Below the pieces are notes generated by a model. That model was not told where the DNA came from. It saw nothing but the letters and a program-made list of their open reading frames with translations, and ran no database searches. Of a stretch of 64,000 nucleotides of DNA, positions 41,119 to 52,077 are shown one piece after another (within the stretch, counting starts at the first letter, position 1; the number at the start of each line of letters is the position of its first letter). The stretch lies in assembly GCA_022539475.1 (NCBI GenBank), contig VCMS01000036.1:248001-312000 (forward strand). Reading direction: 5' to 3'. This stretch comes from Gracilaria domingensis. Lineage: Eukaryota; Rhodophyta; Florideophyceae; Gracilariales; Gracilariaceae. The position numbers and the translations under genes were made by a program.

Positions 41119-42148
41119 AATAATAGGTCTAAAAGCCACTTTTCGAGAGTACGTGAGCGCCAGCGGGTGCAGGTACGTAATCGTAAGAGACTAGTAGCCT
41201 GCCGCGCCCCTCCTTCATTGGGCGGGTGGACCGAGGCCCTGTTCAATCAGGAATCTCGAGGTTTTCGTAACCGGAGAGCCGAGGGAGTGCTCGGGGAAGC
41301 AGACAGAAGTCGGCCCCAGCTGGGAAAGCCCAGAGCGGCACAAGTCAAGCAACGCTTGAGTGCAGAAACCTGTCTGTCCAAGAGGCAATCAAGACCGTGC
41401 CGAAGTCGTGCGAACGGGGACCCAGTGACGGCCACGTGGGAGCACGTTGTGTCGGAGGGCCACAAGTCCTTTGTTTCGACTTTCGCAGGCGATTCGGCTG
41501 TCACCACCCAGCCATAAGATGTCGGACGCAGTGGGTGCAGTACTCGCTCCATTGTGAAAGGCAGTGGTCCAGAGTTGATTGCTGAAGGCCACCTATAGTT
41601 AAACCCTGTGGTCCTTAAAGCGCGAATTTCAGCCGCGATTTATTTTCAACGCCGATCTACCGGGAGGCTGTAAAATTTTTGTCGGAGGCGCCTCGAATCT
41701 GTAGAGGAGAATTTTGTCTTTCTGACAAGCTACAGATCGCTTCCGGCGCTGGACGGGATCCGAAGTTACAGGCCTCCAAAGTTTGTGCAAAATCGTCGTT
41801 TTCGACCCTTCCGGGGCACTCCCCTCAAACGACCGCAAAATTGACGCTTTTGACTTTGCAAACGCGGCGATCTGCCACGTTGCATTCCAGCAACCAAATC
41901 CGGCCAAATCCGATCTAAACCCCAAAGTTCGGATCAAATTCGAGCTCTTTGCAATTTCAACTAGGAGCGCCACGTTTCACACCTGGACAAGTGTGAAGCA
42001 CACATTTTCTTGTATAACGCTAGCATAGCAGTAACAAGCAGGTTTGTGAGTGAAAGTCAGAAAAAACGAAAAAATTGAAAAATTAAGAAAATATTGAAAA
42101 AATTGAAAAGATCTAAAAACACAAAAAACAGTACTAAGAAGCCAGCAG
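41119..42148. other. No supported gene
   Basis: ORFs here overlap in all frames and resemble nothing known to me. The last ~150 bases are A-rich. Confidence 0.35.
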
Positions 42149-42881
42149 TGTTGATGATTGGATGGTTTCGAGTGCCTGGCAGTCCTTGAATGTGTGTCCA
42201 AGTACCTGGAACACAAAGTTGCAGGGGAGCATGGGCACTTTTGGGCACCCTCGTGCGAAAAGCGCATATGCGGCTCTCCGCAAACCCAACGTGATACTCC
42301 AATATGATTGGCTACTGCAAATGGGTGTATGCAACGTAGTTTGGACAAGTGGTTCTGGCTGTATGGGCCAGGAGTGGCGGATGGCACAAGTGGTGCGCTG
42401 TGATTGGCTGGAGTGTGCTAGTGTTGGCCGCTTATGCAGTAGCTGAGAATGTGCAAATACAGGTTATACTGGGCGGTTTTTGCAAGGTGTGCGATTCTAG
42501 GCTATTGCGAAGGTTTTTGGAGCGAATGTGCGATTCTGAGCTGCGCGAGGGGGTTTGATGCGCCGGATTGAAGATGTTGATTTTTTGGGGGTACTAATGG
42601 ATCATGGAGTCGGCATTGGATTTGGCGCAGTTTGATTTAGTTGTTTTGAATTCGTATTGTGGTTTGCGGGCGCTTTCGTTTTCAAGGTGTACACTTTGAC
42701 AGCGTGTGCTGTTATGTCGCATGGAGCGATGGCGGCGGTGCGCGGTTAGTACTAGTAGGTTGCGATCGTCCCCGTTCACTAAACTCGGTCGAGGGTGGCC
42801 TACCCCCTTTACTTGTTCTACTCTTCTTGTTTTTCTCTTTGTCACTTCCCTTTCTCAAACCTGCGCGCCATGCGTTAAGCA
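42149..42881 (+). mobile_element. Copia family C LTR, copy 1
   Basis: Starts TGTTGATG and ends ...GCGTTAAGCA; 733 bp. It is the inverted partner of 43137-43870, with very high identity: the 71-codon stretch in the 3' half translates identically. Confidence 0.75.
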
Positions 42882-43136
42882 GAGCCAACTAAGCACAATG
42901 GAAGACACCAAAAAAGAACAAAACAGAAAATTGAAACATTGACTTCTCACCAAACCTCAACGTCCAGGCCTATAAATCGCTTCAGCTTTTTGCCTGACTC
43001 AGTAGAGCCCATGGAGGGTATTTACATGCCGCTCGCAGACGATGAAATCTGCGAATCTGTCTCGTCGAGGCCCGGCCTTTCTACTGCGGGTCGTAGCAAA
43101 GCCGCTGCCAATCGGGCAGTGACTGCACCAAAGCCT
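42882..43136 (+). other. Copia C leader/gag-start-like segment between inverted LTRs
   Basis: 255 bp in the position of a leader. A frame at 42978-43136 reads FSFLPDSVEPMEGIYMPLAD onward without a stop but is cut by the inverted LTR. Identity uncertain. Confidence 0.3.
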
Positions 43137-43870
43137 CTTTGTTACGCAACGTGCGCAGGTTAGACGAAGGGAAGTTAGAAAAATGTGAACAAGATGGGTA
43201 AAGCAAACAATGGGGGTAGGCCGCCTTCGACCGAGTTTAGTGAACGGGGACGATCGCAACCTACTAGTACTAACCGCGCACCGCCGCCATCGCTCCATGC
43301 GACATAACAGCACACGCTGTCAAAGTGTACACCTTGAAAACGAAAGCGCCCGCAAACCACAATACGAATTCAAAACAACTAAATCAAACTGCGCCAAATC
43401 CAATGCCGACTCCATGATCCATTAGTACCCCCAAAAAATCAACATCTTCAATCCGGCGCATCAAACCCCCTCGCGCAGCTCAGAATCGCACATTCACTCC
43501 AAAACCCTTCGCAATAGCCTAGAATCGCACACCTTGCAAAAACCGCCCAGTATAACCTGTATTTGCACATTCTCAGCTACTGCATAAGCGGCCAACACTA
43601 GCACACTCCAGCCAATCACAGCGCACCACTTGTGCCATCCCCCACTCCAGGCCCATACCGCCAGAACCACTTGTCCAAACTACGTTGCATACACACATTT
43701 GCAGTAGCCAATCATATTGCAGTATCACGTTGGGTTTGCGGAGACGCGAAAATGCGCTTTTCGCGCGACGGGGCCCAAAAGTGCCGATGCTCCGCTGCAA
43801 CTTTGTATTCCAAGTACTTGGAGCACCCTTGAGGGACTGACAGGCACTCGACCATGACCCAACATCAACA
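43137..43870 (-). mobile_element. Copia family C LTR, copy 2 (3' LTR of the RNase H fragment)
   Basis: 734 bp on the minus strand starting TGTTGATG at 43870, directly after a GAGGAGGAG polypurine tract that also encodes the end of Pol. Confidence 0.75.
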
Positions 43871-44434
43871 CTCCTCCTCGAGTTCCTGGCCAAGTCTAAT
43901 CCTTTCCATGATTTCCTGGGCAGCTAACGGACCAAGAGGCTCGGTAAGAATGTCTGCGTCGTTCCACTCACTCGGCACATACTTCACATCGATCACAGAA
44001 TCCTGTACCAAGTACCTAATGAAATGCAGCTTCACGTCAATGTGCTTAGCCCTACCCGACGGGCACCGTTCACCTGCACTCCAGTCGATCGCAACCTGGT
44101 TGTCCGAGTGTAGAGGAACTGCACCATTGATGCCCATATCAAGTTCGAACACCACGCGTTTCATCCACACAATCTCCTCCGCCGCCATGGTCAGAGCAAA
44201 GTATTCAGCCTCTGCAGTAGACAAAGCACCTGAATCTTGCTTCTTCGCACCGAAGAACACCACGGCAGAACCGAACTTGATCATATACCCGGACATGGAC
44301 TTGCGATCCGACTTGTCACCTGCAAAGTCTGAATCAACATACGCCTCCATATCCAAGGAGCCGGCGCGGTAGTTCATTCCATGATGCCAAGTACCCTGTA
44401 GGTAGCGCAGCACTCGTTTCGCGGCTCTATGACA
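43865..44434 (-). pseudogene. Copia C RNase H fragment
   Basis: Encodes CHRAAKRVLRYLQGTWHHGM, VDSDFAGDKSDRKSMSGY, STAEAEYFALTMAAEEIVWM and LHSDNQVAID, the Copia RNase H core with its acidic residues, ending ELEEEC. It matches the C-terminus of the Pol at 60-61 kb. The stop TGA is made by LTR bases. The N-terminal side is cut at 44435 by an LTR in opposite orientation. Confidence 0.8.
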
Positions 44435-45167
44435 TGTTGATGTTTGGATAGGGTCGAGTGCCTGGCAGTCCTTCAATGTGTCTTTAAGTACCTGGAACAC
44501 AAAATTGCAGGGGAGCATGGGCACTTTTGGGCACCCTCGCGCGAAAAGCGCATATGCGCCTCTCCGAAAACCCAACGTGATACTGCAATATGATTGGCTA
44601 CTTCAAATGCGTGTATGCAACGTTGTGTAGACAAGTGTGCTTCGCTGTATGGGCCAGGAGTGGCGGATGCTACAAGTGGTGCGCTGTGATTGGCTGAAGT
44701 GTGCTAGTGCTGGCAAGTTATGCATTAGCTGAGAATGTGCGAATACAGGCTGTTCTGGGCCAGTTTTGCTTTATGTGCGATTCTAGGCTAGTACGAAGGG
44801 TTTTGGAGCGAATGTGCGATTCTGAGCTGCGCGAGGGGGTTTGTTGCGCCAGATGGAAATTGTTGATTTTTTAGAGCTATTTATGGATCATGGAGTTGGC
44901 ATTGGATTTGGCCCGGTTTGATTTAGTTGTTTTGAATTCGTATTATGATTTGCTCGCGCTTTCGTTGTCAAGGTGTACACTTTGACAGCGTGTGCTGTTA
45001 TGTCGCATGCAGTGACGGCGGCAGTGCGCGGTTGGTACTAGTAGGTTGCGATTGTCCCCGATCATTAAACTCGGTCGAAGGTGGCCTACCCCCTTTACTT
45101 ATTCTACTCTTCTTGTTTGTGTCCTTGTCACTTCCCTTCGTCTAACCTGCGCGCCTTGCGTTAAACA
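44435..45167 (+). mobile_element. Copia family C LTR, copy 3
   Basis: 733 bp from TGTTGATG to ...GCGTTAAACA, on the plus strand and hence inverted relative to the adjacent RNase H fragment. Confidence 0.75.
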
Positions 45168-45174
45168 ACAAAAA

Positions 45175-46254
45175 CCAAAACTTCAATAGTCGGGACCACT
45201 GGCAGGAACTAAATTCCCAGTACCCTAGGGGATCGAACCCCTGACCCCCGGAGACCCTCCGGGTAGGAAACGACTTCTGCAGTCTACCTCCTCCTGCGTT
45301 CCAGGAGAAGGCGCGTTGCTCTCTACGAGGCGTCCAAAAGATGGTTGATGACCAAAGATATGTCTTCACCACTTAACCCAATCTGGCCTCTTGCAAGAAC
45401 TTGCGCGACCTCGAAGCTGCGGCTACTATCACAAACCAAGGTACGCTCCTAACGAGCAGAAAATAATGCCCACACGCGGCCTGATCCTGAAAAGGAGGTC
45501 AGCCTTCGGTACGTCGCCTCCCCGCTCAACCGAGGTTGCACGGATCAAAAGCTCGTTTCGGTTTGCCTTCACCACAGATCAAGAACCCGACACAAAGTCA
45601 GGTCAACAACAGCAAAGGTCAGCCACCCAAGTCCAACAGTGCGTCACGGCACCCCGTCCACTTCAGCACTCGCGGTACTACCAGGTCTTCCGACCGACAC
45701 CGTTATCCGCCCCGAAGGACCGGTGGGAGCCCGCTAGACAGCACGTCCGCTTTGGTTCAAGCCGCCACACTAACGTCCCCGATTGCTCGAATCAACCGCT
45801 CGTCGCTGGACCTCAGATGACAACCCCAAACGCTGAGCACACACAGTGCACAGACTTCAACAACTGCTGAGCACACACGCAGTGCACAGACTTCAACAAC
45901 GAACGGTCCTCAACCTCTCGGATCAGAACCCGCAACACGACGCGGGGATCCCAACAATAACGACAGAGGGAGACCAAACGAAACGGATAGCGATCGACAA
46001 CACGGGCAACAACGAGCGCCCAAACACAATAACGATACAGAATCAACGTCGAACCACTACCATCACAACGCCCTCAGGGAGGAACGCAAGACCGAAAGGA
46101 GAAGATCAAGACCAACCAACAACACGGTCAACACACCCGACGCCACGACATAGAGAAGGAGAAGGGAAAACAGCGAAGCGGGTGAACGGCGGTGAGGGAG
46201 AGCGGCGATAGACGAACGATAACGGCAGAGGTCAGCGGGGCTGGGCCCATAACC
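45175..46254 (-). mobile_element. Copia A leader, truncated just before gag
   Basis: Nearly identical (a handful of substitutions) to 56264-57334. It includes the initiator-tRNA primer site (46240-46254) and the tRNA-like hairpins (about 45225-45265). It ends at CTTCAATAG where the CAA/GTT tract and gag should follow. Confidence 0.75.
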
Positions 46255-46692
46255 TGATGGAGGCTATAGCTGGAAAGGGAAGGTTGAGAGAAAGGATGGG
46301 GGGAATGAAAGGAAGTTCGCCAGCTCTAAGTCCTACGTCACCAACAACACCACACTGTAATCCTCTTGACACCGCATCAACTCTTCACCATAGTGCCCAA
46401 GATACACCAAGCTGTCCTCCATGTCCACGTACATACGTGCGTACTCTGTGCATCATGTACAGTATGCCCAGTGTACTAGCTACACACGTGTACCCCGGAA
46501 ACAACCCATTAGCGCCACAACACTTGTACCAACCACAATGCATATGACCATTTGCAGTAGCCAATCAGAAGCCCGTTTCACGTTGAGTTTGCGCAGAGGC
46601 GCATATGCGCTTTTCCAACGGCACCCTCCAAAACAGCCCATGCTCTCCAGCACTTTTGGTTTTCACTGACAGCACAGGGTCAACATCCAACA
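46255..46692 (-). mobile_element. Copia A LTR (438 bp, internally deleted type)
   Basis: Begins TGTTGGATG at 46692 and ends ...CCTCCATCA at 46255. Same length and same internal deletion as 51620-52057 and 57335-57772. Confidence 0.8.
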
Positions 46693-46850
46693 GTCACTAA
46701 CCATCCTCTGGACGTCTCGTAGAGAGCGACGCGCCTTCTTTTGGAACGCAGCAGGAGGTAGACAGAAGAAAGTCGTTTCCTACCCGGAGGGTCTCCGGGG
46801 GTTAGGGGTCCGACTCCCTAGGGTATCAGGAATCTTAGTTCCTTATGCAC
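46693..46850 (+). mobile_element. 3' end of a Copia leader in plus orientation
   Basis: Matches 35240-35390, including CCCGGAGGGTCTCCGGG. It abuts the inverted LTR at 46692 with no spacer. Confidence 0.6.
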
Positions 46851-48256
46851 CCGACTGCTTGCAGTTTGTTTCTGTTATGCTCGCTACAGTTCAGGAGATG
46901 GAGTGTTTCCTGCCTGGGACTGTTTCTGAGATTCGTTTATTGCACTTCCTGGATGTTTGTTGTTGGACATGTCTGGGTCTTTCTTTATAGCGACTTTGGA
47001 AGGCCGCGATGTTACATGCGCGTTGTTATCGCCTTCTCCTCACGCAGGCTTAGAAGGTTGTCATTATGCATGCCCAGAATGTGTGTCGTGCTCTTTGCTT
47101 TACTTATGTTGTACCGGAAGGTTGCTATTTGTCTGCATGTCCGGTGTGTACGGAAGAGCTGTTTGACTCAGGAGGTTGAGTGTTTCATGCCTGAGTGTAT
47201 TATTGATCACTCGTGATGTGTGTTTTGCTCTCCATGTTGTTTTCATGTTACCGGGAGGTTGCTACTTGTATGTATGTCGGGTGTATGGAAGAGCTGTTTT
47301 GATTCAGGAGGTTGAGTGTTTCATGCCTGAGTGTTTGTTTCATCGCTTGTGATGTTTCTCTTTGCTCTTTGTTTCAATTTGTTGTAACTGGAAGGTTGCT
47401 ATATGTCTGCATATCCGGTGTGAATGAAAGAGCTGTTTGACTCAGGAGGTTGAGTGTTTCATGCCTGAGTGTGTAGGACATCATTTTGTATGGACGGGGC
47501 CTGGAAGGTTGTCATTTTGCATATCCAGGTTGCTTTAGGTGCAATTCTCTTTGTGTGTTATTCGCGGAAGGTTGCTGTGATTTTGCTTGTCCGCTGTGTG
47601 AAGAGATTTGTTGAGCTGGAAGATTGCTCTATTTTGCATGTCCAGCTGTTAAGAAAATGATATTGAACCGGAAGGTTGCTACTTGTTGCATGTCTGGTGT
47701 TCAGAAAGTCGGTCTTGAACCAGAAGGTTGTGATAAATGGTGCTTCGAGAGGTTGTTATGTGTTACATGTTCGGAGCAACATTTGTTTTGGGTGTCTAGA
47801 ATGTTGTCACTTGTGGACGTCTAGATCCCTTTTGTGAGGGACTCTGAGGTGCATTTTGGTTCCGAGAGAAGTTCAAAGCCAGTGAGAGGGGGAGGGTGTC
47901 AGAGTAACATCCTCCGACTTAGGCTCTCAGTGTCTGTTGTTGACATCTGTTTGAACCGGGAGCTGTTGCTTTCGTTACGATACGAAGGATGAGTAAGACG
48001 TTCAGAGTATGTGACAAAAAGAGGGTGTTTGCAGAACATCCGAATCGTACAGAACAGAACTACGCTCTTGGTATACTGGTAGAACGGTACAGCCGTGAAC
48101 ATGGACACACGTTACCTGCACTTGGTGTGTGGTTGTCACCGTTGGCCATCGTAAGGTTTAAGTGCAGTAACGTTGGTTTCCTCAATACCCGCCCTGTTAC
48201 TTAGCTTGTACTTGGGCAGCAGAGATAGTTGCTTGAAGTCAGTAACAGAGGGAGGG
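46851..48256 (+). mobile_element. Internal domain of a non-autonomous Copia derivative
   Basis: Between a Copia leader end and a polypurine tract (AACAGAGGGAGGG, 48244-48256) plus LTR lies 1.4 kb that encodes no Gag or Pol. It holds a hairpin array (46890-47830) and one small ATG ORF (MSKTFRVCDKKRVFAEHPNR..., 71 codons, about 47989-48204) that I do not recognise. The layout is that of a TRIM/LARD-type element using its partner's proteins. Confidence 0.5.
46890..47830 (+). ncRNA. Tandem array of ~30-nt hairpins with covarying stems
   Basis: About fifteen units of the form stem-GGA-AGGTTG...GCATG-TCC-stem. Perfect stems include ACCGGA/TCCGGT (47113, 47140), ACTCAGG/CCTGAGT (47166, 47190 and 47440, 47464), CCTGGA/TCCAGG (47500, 47524), GCGGA/TCCGC (47564, 47590), AGCTGGA/TCCAGCT (47614, 47641) and TCTAGA/TCTAGA (47795, 47820). 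ACCGGA/TCTGGT (47667, 47693) pairs with one G-U. Both arms change together while the inner AGGTTG and CATG stay constant, which points to selection for RNA or DNA structure. Confidence 0.65.
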
Positions 48257-49319
48257 TGTTGGAAGTCATGCTGTCACTGACCGCAAGCAATTGAGATTTA
48301 TGGAGTGTGTTGGAAGTCATGCTGTCACTGACATCAAGCAGTTGAGATGTGTGGAGTCTAGAATGGTACCTTGGTATGTGAAACCGAGATTGATGTTGTT
48401 CTGTTTGGTATACTATGTTGCTGTGTGGTATACTCAGTATGCGTTGAACGTTTATGTGTACATTGGAATGCTGTCGTTCAGCTGGGATGACAACAAGGTA
48501 CAACGATGACAGGTTGTACAGTGGTCATGGAGTACAGCTTGCAAGGCCATGTATGTGAACACATGGTACAGGTTGCAGCACTGTCAGTGTTGTGAAGTCT
48601 ACATCATGTTTGGGTTGTGCTACATGTTTTGGTTGTTCTACATGCACATGTGTGTGTATGGATGAATAGAACATGTTGCAGCTAAGTGACTGACATCACC
48701 TGGTTTAGAGGTACTTGTTGATGATGTGGGACTGGGGTATCTGGCACGTACACATTACGGTGTCGTGTACGGATTACAGCGTGCAAGCAACACGTGAAGT
48801 GTGGTGTGATGTTCCGTAAGCATGGCTGGTCATGATTGTGAGGTGTTGCATTGTGTGTATGCATGGTCGTGTTACTATGGTGAGCTGTCATATTGTTGGC
48901 TGCATTGATGTGTGGTGCTTGTGGTGTGCTGCAGAAATGTGTCGGTACACTGTCAGGGACGTGCATGGCTGCTACATTGGTGTGCATTGTTGTGCATTGT
49001 TGTGCACTGCTGTGCAGTGGTGTATGGAATTGTTGTGCATTGTTGTGCACTGTTGTGCGTTGTTGTGCATTGCTGTTGTAAGTGAATTGGCACTGTTACC
49101 ATGTTATGTCTGTAGATGATTGGTAGTATTGTATGTCTCTGGTTAGTGAGTTGCATGTTGGGCAGAATTGGGGTCGCATGATGGTGTAGGGAGGAAGTGC
49201 TATATAAGTTGTCACTCAAGCACCTCCAAGTAAATTCCGAGCCAGAGCTGGCGAACTTCCCTTGCATCCCCGCATCCTTCCTCATGTCAACTTTCTGATC
49301 CCAGCTATAACCTCTAACA
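48257..49319 (+). mobile_element. Copia LTR, long form (LTR1), with 51-bp terminal duplication
   Basis: Starts TGTTGGAAG at 48257; the first 51 bp are repeated from 48308. TATATAA at 49201. Ends ...CCTCTAACA. Related to family A through the 3' ~150 bp (CACCTCCAAGTAAATTCCG). A second copy lies at 50543-51535. Confidence 0.7.
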
Positions 49320-50058
49320 ACCGTTCTGTTGACGAGGAAGTGCTCACGCATGTACCGTATCGTCAGGCGATTGGCTGCCTCATGTATCTGTCTGTGGGAA
49401 CTCGTCCAGACATCTCATAGGCTGTGGCTAAGCTGGCCAAGTATGTTGAGAAGCCGGGAAACACTCACTGGAAGGCGGTCAAGCGTGTTCTTCGCTACCT
49501 CAATGGCACTACCACGTTCGGGTTGACGTATGGCTCCAGCACCGATTTGCAACTGCACGGCTATGTGGGCTCTGACTGGGCTGGCGATGTTGCCAACCGC
49601 AAGTCCACTAGTGGATACTTGTTCATGATGTGCGGTGGTGCTGTGTCGTGGTCGTCTCGTCAAAAGGAGATAGTTGCTCTGTCGAGCGCAGAGTCTGAGT
49701 ATGTGAGCTTGTGCTCTGGCACCAAGAAAGCGATCTGGCTTAGGCGACTTTGGAACGGCATTGGCAGTGTGATTGGCATGGAAGCAGACGGGTCTGTAAA
49801 GCTGCTGGTTGAACCAACTTCCATGTATGTTGACAACCAGGGCAGCATTGACCTTGCTCGAAATGGAGTGGTGAACAGGAAAACCCAACACATTGAGATT
49901 CGGTTCCACTTCACTCGAGAAGCTCTGCAGGCCAAGTCGATTGTACTGTTCTACTGCCCGACGGATTCCATGGTTGCCGACATGCTGAATAAGCCACTTG
50001 CGCGAGTGAAGCACGAGAGGTTCCGCGAAGCCGGTGGAGTGATCCACATAGAAGTTTG
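49320..50058 (+). pseudogene. Copia A RNase H / Pol C-terminus fragment
   Basis: Directly joined to the LTR end. Reads DEEVLTHVPYRQAIGCLMYL, one TAG at about 49420 (from a TAT/TAC Tyr codon), VGSDWAGDVANRKSTSGYLF, ALSSAESEYVSLCSGTKKAI and MYVDNQGSIDLA, ending VIHIEV. RT and everything upstream are missing, so it is a deletion derivative; the polypurine tract GACAGAGGGGGGG follows at 50067-50079. Confidence 0.8.
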
Positions 50059-50079
50059 AAGTCAGTGACAGAGGGGGGG

Positions 50080-50542
50080 TGTTGGATGTTGACCTTGTGC
50101 TGTCACTGAAAACCAAAAGTGCTGGGGAGCAAGGGCTGTTTTGGAGGGTGCCGTTGGAAAAGCGCATATGCGCCTCTGCGAAAACTCAACTTGAAACGGG
50201 CTTCTGATTGGCTACTGCAAATGGTCATATGCATTGTGGTCCGTACAAGTGTTGTGGTGCTAATGGGTTGTTTCCGGGGTACACGTGTGTAGCAAGTACA
50301 CTGGGCATGTTGTACATGATGCACAGGGTACACACGTATGTAGGTGGACATGTAGGACAGCTTGGTGTATCTTGGGCACTATGGTGAAGAGTTGATGCGA
50401 TGTCAAGAGAATTACAGTGTGGTGCTGTTGGTGACGTAGGACTTGGAATGAGTGTGTGGTGAAGTGTTGTTGGTGAGCTTGTACGTAACTGTTATGGTGT
50501 GGTGTAGGGATTACAGTGTGTTGGCACTATGTGAATCTGTGC
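50080..50542 (+). mobile_element. Copia A 3' LTR, truncated
   Basis: Starts TGTTGGATG after the polypurine tract. Cut at 50542, where a long-form LTR begins. Confidence 0.7.
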
Positions 50543-51535
50543 TGTTGGAAGTCATGCTGTCACTGACATCAAGCAGCTGGGATGTGTGAAGTCTAGAATG
50601 GTACCTTACTATGTGAAAGCGAGATTGATGTTGTTTTGTTTGGTATACTATGTTGCTGTGTGGTATACTAAGTATGAGTTGAACGTTTACGGCTACATTG
50701 GAATGCTGTCGTTCAGCTGGGATGACAACAAGGTACAACGATGACAGGTTGTACAGTGGTCATGGAGTACAGGTTGCAAGGCTATGTATGTGAACACATG
50801 GTACAGGTTGCAGCACTGTCAGTGTTGTGAAGTTTACACCATGTCTGAGTTGTGCTACATGCAAATGTGTGTGTATGGATGAATGGAACATGTTGCAGCT
50901 AAGTGACTGACGTCATCTGGTTTACAGGTACTTGTTGATGATGTGGGACTTGGGTACCTGGCACGTACACATTACGGTGTCGTGTACGGATTACAGCGTG
51001 CAAGCAACACGTGAAGTGTGGTGTGATGTTCCGTAAGCATTTCTGGTCATAATGGTGAGGTGTTGCATTGTGTGTATGCATCGTCGCGTTGCTATGGTCT
51101 GCTGTCATATTGTTGACTGCATTGATGTGTGGTGCTTGTGGTGTGCTGTCGAAATGTGTCGGTACACTGTCAGGGACGTGTATGGCTACTACATTGGTGT
51201 GCATTGTTGTGCATTGTTGTGCACTGCTGTGCAGTAGTGTACGGAATTGTTGTGCACTGTTGTACACTGTTGTGTGTTGTTGTGCACTACTGTTGTAAGC
51301 AGTTTGGCACTGTTACCATGTTATGTCTGTAGATGATTGGTAGTATTGAGTGTCTCTGGTTAGTGAGTTGCATGTTGGTCAGAGTTGGAGTCGCATGATG
51401 GAGTAGCGAAGAAGTGCTAAATAAGTTGTGACTCAAGCACCTCCAAGTAAATCTGAGCCAAAGCTGGCGAACTTCCCTTGCATCCCCCCATTCTTCCTCA
51501 TGTCAACTTTCTGATCCCAGCTATAACCTCTAACA
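50543..51535 (+). mobile_element. Copia long-form LTR (LTR1), second copy
   Basis: 993 bp, TGTTGGAAG to CTCTAACA. Its TATA position reads AAATAA (51419), so it may be promoter-dead. Confidence 0.7.
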
Positions 51536-51619
51536 TTTCAAGGCTCGAGTGGTGGCTGGTGGTAATCATCAGACCTTTGGTGAGAACTACATGGAGACAT
51601 ATGCACCAGTCGTTTCTTT
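51536..51619 (+). pseudogene. 84-bp Copia RT fragment
   Basis: Encodes FKARVVAGGNHQTFGENYME then TYAPVVSF, matching the RT start of the element at 61.4 kb. Bounded by two LTRs. Confidence 0.7.
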
Positions 51620-52057
51620 TGATGGAGGCTATAGCTGGAAAGGGAAGGTTGAGAGAAAGGATGGGGGGAATGAAAGGAAGTTCGCCAGCTCTAAGTCCTA
51701 CGTCACCAACAACACCACACTGTAATCCTCTTGACACCGCATCAACTCTTCACCATAGTGCCCAAGATACACCAAGCTGTCCTCCATGTCCACGTACATA
51801 CGTGCGTACTCTGTGCATCATGTACAGTATGCCCAGTGTACTAGCTACACACGTGTACCCCGGAAACAACCCATTAGCGCCACAACACTTGTACGAACCA
51901 CAATGCATATGACCATTTGCAGTAGCCAATCAGAAGCCCGTTTCACGTTGAGTTTGCGCAGAGGCGCATATGCGCTTTTCCAACGGCACCCTCCAAAACA
52001 GCCCTTGCTCCCCAGCATTTTTGGTTTTCAGTGACAGCACAGGGTCAACATCCAACA
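51620..52057 (-). repeat. Copia A 3' LTR
   Basis: 438 bp; the polypurine tract lies at 52058-52070. Confidence 0.85.
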
Positions 52058-52077
52058 CCCCCCCTCTGTCACTGACT

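Noticed and set aside
45391-45870. 159-, 121- and 94-codon plus-strand ORFs identical at 45.4-46.2 and 56.5-57.3 kb
   Set aside because: They are antisense to the duplicated Copia leader. Their identity comes from the young DNA duplication, and the version at 34.4-35.1 kb does not keep the same frames.
46845-47216. Cys-rich 123-codon ORF and similar ORFs at 46.9-47.8 kb
   Set aside because: They translate the hairpin array. Frames shift between units while the nucleotide hairpins are kept.
46890-47830. CRISPR-like array
   Set aside because: Units have no constant repeat with unique spacers of fixed length; the variable part is the paired stem, and the context is a eukaryotic retroelement.
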